Below, in pieces: positions 56,481-64,000 of a stretch of 64,000 nucleotides of DNA. Every line of letters starts with the position of its first letter. The stretch's first letter is position 1. The stretch lies in the NCBI GenBank assembly GCA_023974075.1, contig CM043808.1:20668136-20732135 (forward strand), in the 5' to 3' direction. The notes under the pieces were generated by a model. That model had not been told where the DNA came from. It did no database searches and worked only from the letters and a program-made list of their open reading frames with translations. Both the position numbers and the translations under genes were made by a program. The stretch is from Chaenocephalus aceratus (lineage: Eukaryota > Chordata > Actinopteri > Perciformes > Channichthyidae).

Positions 56481-58437
56481 AATCAAATCAAGTTTATTTA
56501 TAAAGCAATTTTAAAACACTTTCGGTCGCGCCAAAGTGCTGTACATGAATAAAAATATACGGAACATATTGCAATTTGTAGCATTTAAGTTAAAAACAAC
56601 AAATATAAAGGCAGACACAGTTAAAATACAAAATGAAAAATGTCATGCTCTGCTCACTTTTAAAAGGCCAGAGAGAAAAAGTGTGTTTTTAGAGAGGATT
56701 TAAAAGCCCCTAGTGTCTGGGCCGACCTCACAGGTAAGGGCAGAGTGTTCCAGAGCCTGGGACCAGCTTGCTGCGAAGGCTCGGTGCCCTCTAGTTTTTA
56801 GCCTGGTTTTCGGCACTACCAGCAGCATTTGGTCGGCAGACCTTAGAGCTCTGGCTGGGGTGTATCGCTGGATTAAGTCAGCTATATAAGCCGGAGCCAG
56901 CCCGTTTAGGGCCTTAAAAACAAATAAAAGGAGTTTAAAATCTATTCGGAACCGAACTGGAAGCCAGTGAAGTGAGGCCAGAATGGGGGTAATGTGGTCA
57001 CGCCTTTTGTGGCCAGTCAGCAGACGTGCAGCTGCGTTCTGTACCAGCTGCAGGCGTTTTATGGATGCCTGATCCATTGCCCACATACAAAGCGTTGCAG
57101 TAGTCCAGTCGCGATGTCACAAAAGCGTTAATTACCCTCTCTAAGTCTTTAAAAGATAAAAACGACTTGGTCTTAGCCAATAGTCGTAATTTAAAAAAGC
57201 AGGTTTTGACTACGCTGCTGACCTGTTTATCGAATTTAAAAGTGCTATTGAAGGTTACTCCAAGGTTCGTACAGCGGGGAGGGATGTTTTTACTCAGGGA
57301 GCCAAGAATGTCAACCTGGGAGGCCGGAGGTTGGGGTCCAAAAAAAATTACCTCGGTCTTGCTCTCGTTGAGGGTGAGGAAGTTTTGGCTCAGCCAGGAT
57401 TTAATTTCAGCCAAGCAGTCCATCAATTGCTGTAAGGAGTTGGCATTAGCATTGAGAGGTAGATATATCTGAACGTCATCAGCGTAGCAGTGGAAGGGGA
57501 TGTTGTGCTTGGAGAGAATTGCACCTAGGGGCAGTATATATAATAGGAAAAGGATGGGGCCCAGAATAGAACCTTGGGGAACCCCACAGGTAAGGGGGGC
57601 TTTTGCAGAGGAGAAGGCACCTAGCTGCACTGAAAGGCTACGGTCTGTTAGGTAGGACCTGAACCATGCCAGAGCAGAGCCTGTGATGCCTGCGGACTGT
57701 TCGAGCCGTGACAACAGAATGCTGTGGTCCACGGTATCGAAGGCCGCTGTCAGGTCCAACAGCACCAGGACAGCTGGGCTACCTGAGTCGGCGGCTAGGA
57801 GGAGATCATTAAAAACTCTTAAAAGGGCTGTTTCAGTGCTGTGCATTGGTTTGAAACCAGACTGAAACTTTTCATGGATGCCATGCGTGGTTAAAAAAGA
57901 CTGCAGCTGGGCGTAGACTACTCGCTCCAGCGCTTTAGATAAAAACGGTAGCTGGGAGATGGGCCTAAAATTTGCAAGAATGGAGGGGTCGAGATATTTC
58001 TTTTTTAGCAGTGGCTTGACCACAGCATGTTTGAAGGCAGCTGGGACACATCCTGAGCTGAGAGAGGTGTTTATAAGTAATAAGATACTTGCTCCAACTG
58101 AATCGAAAACGTCTCTGAGAAGGCGAGAGGGAATGCTGTCTGAGGTGCAGTTTGTCGGCCGCAGGTGCTTGACAACATCTGAGAGAGAAGAGAGGGATAC
58201 AGGCTCAAAGTGGTCGAGGACAGCAGCGCACAGAAGAGGGGCAGAATCTGGGTTAGCACTAGTGTGGGCTAGCCTAAGAGCAGATACTTTTTCAATAAAA
58301 AATGACAGAAACTTATCACAGAGAGTAGTCGATGGTACAATTGGAGAAACATCACAGGGATTAATGATCGAGTTGAGGACATTAAAAAGAACCTGAGGTT
58401 TGTGGCTGTTCTTAGAGATTAACAGAGAAATGTGCTC
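56481..58437 (-). mobile_element. 5'-truncated L2 LINE inserted in the minisatellite
   Basis: This is a minus-strand LINE, with the RT coding region at 58437-56700 and a 3' UTR ending at a gatttgattt tail at 56481. The minisatellite lies on both sides, so the insertion split it. The 5' truncation falls between the endonuclease and the RT. Compared with the L2 at 26-32 kb this is another subfamily and better preserved. Confidence 0.9.
56698..58437 (-). pseudogene. L2 reverse transcriptase, nearly intact, with two frameshifts
   Basis: A continuous frame of about 450 codons carries the RT domain: VVKPLLKKKYLDPSILANFR, PISQLPFLSKALERVV, FQSGFKPMHSTETALLRVFN, VLLDLTAAFDTVDHSIL, GVPQGSILGPILF and the catalytic FHCYADDVQIYLPL, then NFLTLNESKTEVIFFG and RLDYCNALYVG. 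The frame shifts near 57080 before SIKRLQLVQNAAARLLTG, and again near 56770 within the C-terminal domain. The protein upstream of KTEHISLLISKNSH is just minisatellite read-through. No endonuclease is present. Confidence 0.9.
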
Positions 58438-58600
58438 TGTCTTGGCTGCTGGGATGTTGGGATGAAGGGAGGAGGGATGGGGGGCTGTAGGGATGTTGAG
58501 GGAGGGAAGAAGGGATGGATGGATGTATCGCTCGGTGTGAGTCGGAAGGGGAATTGTATGGGTAGAAGGGAGAGGGAGGGTGGGTTGAAAGGATGGAGAC
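58438..58600. repeat. GGGATG-type minisatellite, right block
   Basis: This is the same unit type as 56255-56480, more degenerate toward its right end (gggagggtgggttgaaagga). Confidence 0.8.
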
Positions 58601-58705
58601 AAGCAGTGGCCGGAAGTTTTTGCCGGATATAAATAGTGGTGGCCGTGGTTCGAGGCGGAGTTTTAGGCGTGGCCATGCTCCTGAACCTGTTAACAATTTA
58701 ACCTC

Positions 58706-58888
58706 ATTTCACTAGCAGGAACCACGCCACAACAATGTGATGTTTGTAAGTTTATTGAAGTAACATGTGAATGATATGAGGGGGGTGAAGAGATGATCTG
58801 GGAGGACGAGCTGTGGTCCGTGCAGTGGGAGACTCAGAGTGGGGGTTCCGTCTCCGGCATGATCTGCGTGGGCTGATTACGGGCCCCC
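58706..58888 (-). repeat. Direct repeat copy 2 of the DIRS-like element
   Basis: This copy lies immediately downstream (minus strand) of the tyrosine recombinase end and matches 55992-56174 almost base for base. The two copies are 2.7 kb apart, with the minisatellite and L2 insertion between them. Confidence 0.85.
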
Positions 58889-60130
58889 AAAAGAGTCGGA
58901 TTAAAGCAGCTGACTTAAGCGTGTGCGTGTCTGAGATCATTAAGTTTGTTGTGGATGTAAGCGTGATACGCTTGGGATGACGAGCGGCCGAGGGCCTTAG
59001 ATGGTTGGATAAGAGATGCCCGGTCTAGCTGCTGTGGACGCTGCGCCAATGCGGGAGGAATGGCTCGAATAATATTCTGAGCATATCCCCAAAGTAAGCG
59101 ACACGTTGTGGAAGTGTTTCTGGAACCAGAAACGTGTGGCCCTTTTCCCTGTTTCAGTGAGAAAGAGTGGGTGTTGTATTTGGTTAGTGGCTCGTATGGC
59201 TGGGATACGAGTCCAGAAGGAAGATGTGGATGGGGAAAGAAATTCCCAGCTGATCCGTTTTATTCCGGAGTGTGAATATGAGAGTCGTTTGCCGTGGAGG
59301 GCTAACTGCTGCCGTTTCGTGCATCTGTCTGCCTGTAAGTAGTTTGACAAGAGGAGAGTGATGCGCTGTACTTTCTCTGAGGATAGAGAAGCCCGGAAAG
59401 ACATCGAGTCCAGGGTGATGCCTAGAAACTCAATGGAGGTTGTAGGCCCTGAGGTTTTCTCCTCAGACAGAGGAATGCCAAGGTCTGCAAAATATTTGTA
59501 TGAGTATGCTCAGCCCGTGGCAGGGGGGTGAGGATGGTGGAGTGACTGTGAGAAAGAAGTCGAGAAGATGGAGTCCTTCTTTGACTTCTTTGGCCAGTAA
59601 GGTGTCGAAGGTGTGAGGTTCTGTTAAAGCGGACTGAAGGTTGTGGCAGATGTGAGATGTGTCAGGCAGTATTGCTAAGCCTGGGTGAAAACCATGGGTG
59701 AAGCCGTTGGTGAGAAAGTAAACGGACTATCTGGATGATTCGCTGAGGCGGTAGCTAAGTTGCTTATCTTGACGGGTGTACTGAGGTGCCGTGCTAGTCA
59801 ATCTGCTGATGTAGTTGGGTTGTGGGGGAAAGTGCTCCTGGCATGAGCGCCGCCGCAGAAAGAGCAGATGTGCATGAGGCGGCAGCTAGAAAAAGAGCAG
59901 CCTTGGTCATTGAAATTGTTGCACACCGTCCTGCCTCCCTGCGGGTGATAGACGGTTAAAGTCTGAGGTGTTGCGTGATGGAGAGGAAAGTGAGTGAGGT
60001 GTTTGAGATGGTGGAGAGCTGACTAAGCATGCTAAGGCCGGGTGGGCGGGGGGCTCCGCATAATTGGCAAGGGAGGGATGCGCGTGCTGCGAAGATGCGG
60101 CAGTAACGCTCGGAGTCCGGAGCACCCCGG
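58889..60130 (-). pseudogene. DIRS-like retrotransposon remnant: Gag finger, RNase H start and tyrosine recombinase
   Basis: Read on the minus strand, the order is as follows. A Gag-like cysteine/histidine finger (VCNNFNDQGCSFSSCRLMHI, then CSFCGGAHARS, about 59920-59850) comes first. Next is the end of the RT with the RNase H start (IPLSEEKTSGPTTSIEFLGI, then TLDSMSFRASLSSEKVQRI, about 59480-59350). The tyrosine recombinase follows: PLFLTETGKRATRFWFQKHF and YYSSHSSRIGAASTAARPG (the H-x-x-R box, about 59070). After a one-base shift it continues ALGRSSSQAYHAYIH with the nucleophile Tyr (about 58960). Most of the RT and the first recombinase Arg region are deleted. This gene order is characteristic of DIRS-type retrotransposons. 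Confidence 0.8.
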
Positions 60131-60159
60131 TATGTTCCCTGGTTGAGCGGCTTGATAAT

Positions 60160-60262
60160 AAATAATAATAATAATCCTTATATTTATTATGGCGCTTTAT
60201 CGATGACTCTCAAAGCGCTTTACAAATACACTGCACATACAGATCATATATACATGTAATGG
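60160..60262. repeat. Dispersed repeat with agcgctttaca motif, second copy
   Basis: The ataataataat lead-in, ctcaaagcgctttacaaata and acatgtaatggtcat match the segment at 49024-49140. Confidence 0.65.
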
Positions 60263-60324
60263 TCATCTGATGCGGCCGGCGGCTTGGCTAGCGAAGTGTA
60301 TTTTATTATTTGTATTATTTTTCC

Positions 60325-62505
60325 TGAGAGAGAGACCGGAGCGTCTGCGGCGAGGGTCAGAGAGAGAGAGAGACCGGAGCGTCTGCTCACGGTGAGGGTC
60401 AGAGAGGGAGAGACCGGAGCGTCTGCTCTGCTCACTGCAAAGTTCAGAGAGAGAGAGACCGGAACGTCTACTCACTGCGAAGGTCAGAGAGAGAGAGACC
60501 GGAGCGTCTGCTCACTCCAAAGTTCAGAGAGAGAGAGACCGGAGCATCTGCTCACTGCGAGGGTCAGAGAGAGAGAGACCGGAGCATCTGCTCACTGCGA
60601 GGGTCAGAGCGAGAGAGACCGGATCGTCTGCTCACTGCGAGGGTCAGAGAGCGAGAGACCGGATCGTCTGCTCGCTACGAGGGTCAGAGAGAGAGAGACC
60701 GGAACGTCTACTCACTGCGAAGTTCGGAGAGAGAGAGACCGGAGCGTCTGCTCACTGCGAGGGTCAGAGAGAGTAAGACCGGAGCGTCTGCTCTGCTCAC
60801 TGCAAAGTTCAGAGAGAGAGAGACCGGAACGTCTACTCACTGCGAAGGTCAGAGAGAGAGAGACCGGAGCGTCTGCTCACTGCGAGGGTCAGAGAGAGAG
60901 AGACCGGAGCGTCTGCTCACTCCAAAGTTCAGAGAGAGAGAGACCGGAGCGTCTGCTCACTGCGAGGGTCAGAGAGAGAGAGACCGGAGCGTCTGCTCAC
61001 TCCAAAGTTCAGAGAGAGAGAGACCGGAGCGTCTGCTCACTTCGAGGGTCAGAGCGAGAGAGACCGGAGCGTCTGCTCGCTGTGAGGGTCAGAGAGAGAG
61101 AGAGACCGGAGTGTCTGCTCACTTCGAGGGTCAGAGCGAGAGAGACCGGAGCGTCTGCTCACTTCGAGGGTCAGAGTGAGAGAGACTGGAGCGTCTGCTC
61201 ACTGCGAGGGTCAGAGAGGGAGAGACCGGAGCGTCTGCTCACTGCGAGGGTCGAGAGAGAGAGACCGGAGCGTTTGCTCACTGCGAGGGTCAGAGACAGA
61301 GAGACCGGAGCATCTGCTCACTGCGAGGGTCAGAGAGAGAGAGACCGGAGCGTCTGCTCACTGCGAGGGTCGAGAGAGAGAGAGCGGAGCGTCTACTCAC
61401 TGCGAGGGTAGAGAGAGAGAGACCGGAGCGTCTGCTCACTGCGAGGGTCAGAGAGAGAGAGACCGGAGCGTCTGCTCACTACGAGGGTCAGAGAGAGAGA
61501 GAACAGAGCGTCTGCTCACTGCGAGGGTCAGAGAGAGAGAGACCGGAGCGTCTGCTCACTGCGAGGGTCTTGAGAGAGAGAGACCGGAGCCTCTGCTCAC
61601 TGCGAGGGTCAGAGACAGAGAGACCGGAGCGTCTGCTCGCTGCGAGGGTCAGAGACAGAGAGACCGGAGCGTCTGCTCACTGCGAGGGTCAGAGACAGAG
61701 AGACCGGAGCGTCTGCTCGCTGCGAGGGTCAGAGAGAGAGAGACCGGAGCGTCTGCTCACTGCGACGGTCAGAGAGAGAGAGACCGGAGCGTCTGCTCAC
61801 TGCGAGGGTCAGAGAGAGAGAGACCGGAACGTCTACTCACTGCGAGGGTCAGAGAGAGAGAGACCGGAACGTCTACTCACTGCGAGGGTCAGAGAGAGAG
61901 ACCGGAGCGTCTGCTCACTGCGAGGGTCAGAGAGAGAGAGACCGGAGTGTCTGCTCACTGCGAGGGTCAGAGCGAGAGAGACCGGATCGTCTGCTCGCTA
62001 CGAGGGTCAGAGAGAGAGAGACCGGAACGTCTACTCACTGCGAGGGTCAGAGAGAGAGACCGGAGCGTCTGCTCACTGCGAGGGTCAGAGAGAGAGAGAG
62101 ACCGGAACGTCTACTCGCTGCGAGGGTCAGAGAGAGAGACCGGAGCGTCTGCTCGCTGCGAGGGTCAGAGAGGGAGAGACCGGAGCGTCTGCTCGCTGCG
62201 AGGGTCAGAGAGAGAGAGACCGCAGCGTCTGCTCACTGCGAGGGTCAGAGAGAGAGAGAGACCGGAGCGTCTGCTCACTGCGAGGGTCAGAGAGAGAGAG
62301 AGAGACCGGAGCGTCTGCTCACTGCGAGGGTCGAGAGAGAGAGACCGGAGCGTTTGCTCACTGCGAGGGTCAGAGAGAGAGAGACCGGGGCGTCTGCTCA
62401 CTGCGAGGGTCGGAGAGAGAGAGACCGGAGCATCTGCTCGCTACGAGGGTCAGAGAGAGAGAGACCGGAACGTCTACTCACTGCGAGGGTCAGAGAGAGA
62501 AAGAC
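60325..62505 (+). repeat. 40-bp minisatellite, about 54 copies
   Basis: The unit is gagggtcagagagagagaga followed by ccggagcgtctgctcactgc. Period 40 was checked at 61443 and 61483. Length varies slightly with the number of GA steps (about 38-46). Because 40 is not a multiple of three and the consensus has no stop on the plus strand, long frames of 375 to 464 codons run through it, with a 40-residue protein period (RETGASAHCEGQ, RDRSVCSLRGS, RPERLLTARV). Length changes between units make the frames swap, and no family signature is present, so I treat it as satellite, not gene. Each unit carries three CpGs. Confidence 0.93.
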
Positions 62506-62805
62506 TCTATGGAGGCCCTGATCTCCACCTTGTCCGAACTGTCGGTGCCACCTTATCGCAGATTTGTTGAGGCGTCTGGTCTGTTAAATGCTGTGAGAAG
62601 TGCAGATTTCTGCGTGAGTCTGATTATTTTCCATCAGTTACTCAGCATGGTGCATGTCCCACACGAGGCACTTCAAGGGAAAGAGATGATCTCACCAGAA
62701 TGCGTGACTCCACCACGACTCTTTAACACCGCATTGCGTGGTGGACTCACGAACTTTGTTACATTTACGTGTCTGCACCACGCAAATAACCCCAATATAA
62801 AGTGA
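62506..62805 (+). pseudogene. Possible hAT-type transposase fragment
   Basis: In the frame that leaves the 40-bp array, the sequence reads SMEALISTLSELSVPPYRRF, VEASGLLNAVRSADFCVSLI and IFHQLLSMVHVPHEALQGKE before a stop at 62803. The LQGK motif after a helical stretch resembles the central region of hAT/ZMYM-like transposases. No DNA-binding or catalytic part was found. The match is by eye and weak. Confidence 0.35.
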
Positions 62806-63589
62806 ATGAGGCTCTTTTGTCGTGGTGCACACACGCATTTCTACAACGTCCTGCAGTGAGCTTTTATTCTATTAAACGTTTTTAAAATCTACTTTATAGC
62901 TTGTAGTAACTCGTGGGAGGCTTCTTTTATTTTATTTGTATTCATAATAATTTTTATTTTTCGTCAGAATGTATTATGGTGCATTAGTTACGAATTTTTG
63001 TTCTCAAAAAACACTGCATTGTGTGTAATACAACTGTGATTTTTATTAAATTAGTTAGTTTTTAAGGAAGGCCAGAGCTTCAGCTGTGTCAAATAGATTG
63101 TTCCCTTTAGTTAACGTTTTTTAAAAGAACATTATATTCCGATTTGATCCTGTCCCCTTTATTGTATTACGGAGAGCAATGTGAGCATCCATTCCCATTG
63201 GATAACGGAGGATTTTACACCCGGAAGTAAGTATTCTCTTTACTGTCGATTGATTTTACAGTGCTATCTGCACTACTCATCAACTCAAAAACACCAGATT
63301 ATCCTTGTTGATTACACAACATTGATTGGTTTAAATTGTGTACAATGCTTTTGTAATTTTCCCCTTCGATTCGGAGAAACAAATATGTGTTCAGTTTAGG
63401 ATGGCCGAAGACACTACACTACCCAGAATCCTCAGCTATCATTTGGGACAACACCATGTGCTTTGCTTGACAAACCCCGTGATTTGTCCTCAAGCTCTGT
63501 GATTGGATGTTGGAGTGGCAGTGCGCGAAGTTTACGCTGAGCGACAAACAGCATTTTGAAATGGAATGAAACCCATCGAGCACACTATT
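62806..63589. other. Unannotated AT-rich sequence
   Basis: No genes or recognisable repeats were found. Confidence 0.5.
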
Positions 63590-63599
63590 CAAAACAGGA

Positions 63600-64000
63600 C
63601 TCGAACGTCTCCTACCCCCCCCCCCCCTTAGGTCACAGGCTCCTCCAACAGTGCAACACAATAAAACAGATAAACAGAAAAAATAGTGCAAGTCAATACA
63701 AAAAGTAAAATAGTAAAAAGTGAAATAGTGCAATAAGAGTCTATACAAGTGATTGGAATATGATATATTAGACAAATCATTTCTAAGTAGCAGCCAGATT
63801 AATGCTATGGATGTTATTTCAAAGTTCAGGTGTTTAATAGTCTTATGGCCTGTGGGATGAAACTGTCCCTGAGTCTGGTGGTTTTAGTCCGGATGTAAGA
63901 TAAGATAAGATAAGATGGTACTTTATTGATCCCAATTTGGGAAATTGTTTTTGTTGCAGCAGCATAAAAGACAAGGCATTTTACAATAAAACAAAACTAC
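63600..64000 (-). mobile_element. LINE 3' region (Rex1/CR1-like), continuing past the window
   Basis: The stretch cttatggcctgtgggatgaa, then ctgtccctgagtctggtggt, followed by a gataagataagat run and tttattgatcccaatttggg, is a familiar fish LINE-associated arrangement. Here it is in inverse orientation. A poly-C run lies at about 63615-63628. Coding sequence is not visible inside the window. The assignment is from recalled repeat patterns only. Confidence 0.45.

Noticed and set aside
60284..62570. Large arginine/glutamate-rich repeat-protein gene of 375-464 residues
   Set aside because: The unit is 40 bp, so all three frames are equally open. Indels between units change frame freely, and no start context, introns or family motif is seen.

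Overview
This is vertebrate nuclear DNA, almost certainly from a teleost fish. It carries most of one recognisable host gene, spread over about 31 kb. The rest is typical fish repeat content: long (CA)n arrays, Tc1 transposons with long inverted repeats, hAT elements with 8-bp target duplications, L2-type LINEs, a DIRS-like tyrosine-recombinase retrotransposon and a tRNA-derived SINE. I found no bacterial operons, CRISPR arrays or phage genes.

Host gene: the minus strand from 36419 to 5190 carries six coding exons of kcnk2, the TREK-1 two-pore-domain K+ channel. Exon 2 is at 36105-36419, exon 3 at 19473-19590, exon 4 at 14654 corrected to 14634-14794, exon 5 at 11132-11327, exon 6 at 9709-9851 and exon 7 at 5190-5534. 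Splice phases agree at all five internal junctions. The mammalian exon 1 equivalent was not found. Exon 2 has one base too many for the conserved TREK-1 reading frame. This breaks the frame before the first membrane segment but leaves intact the conserved internal methionine used for the N-truncated TREK-1 isoform. Exon 5 ends at a weak donor.

Layout: 0.3-1.5 kb is a palindrome-rich element. 2.4-4.0 kb is a CACTG-ended element split by a solo LTR with a perfect 5-bp duplication. 5.2-36.4 kb is kcnk2, with introns holding a SINE (6.7 kb), a hAT element (8.5-9.6 kb), LINE tails, a 174-bp pure CA array (22.3 kb), a Tc1 element (23.7-25.4 kb) and a nested LINE pair (26.0-32.4 kb). 37-53 kb is upstream of exon 2 and mostly featureless, apart from a deleted Tc1 copy (40-41 kb) and a composite hAT (41.2-44.0 kb). 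53-55 kb holds an LTR-like segment and two nested DNA transposons. 56-60 kb is a decayed DIRS-like element interrupted by an L2 LINE sitting inside a minisatellite. 60.3-62.5 kb is a 40-bp-period minisatellite that is open in all three forward frames over long stretches. It runs into a possible transposase fragment, and the window ends in a LINE 3' region.

Apart from kcnk2, every coding segment I can identify belongs to a mobile element, and nearly all are broken. I see no convincing new multi-gene system. The points most worth following up are the kcnk2 exon 2 frame break, the split direct repeats of the DIRS-like element, and the 40-bp array. All assignments come from reading the sequence and remembered family features; no alignment or database search was run.
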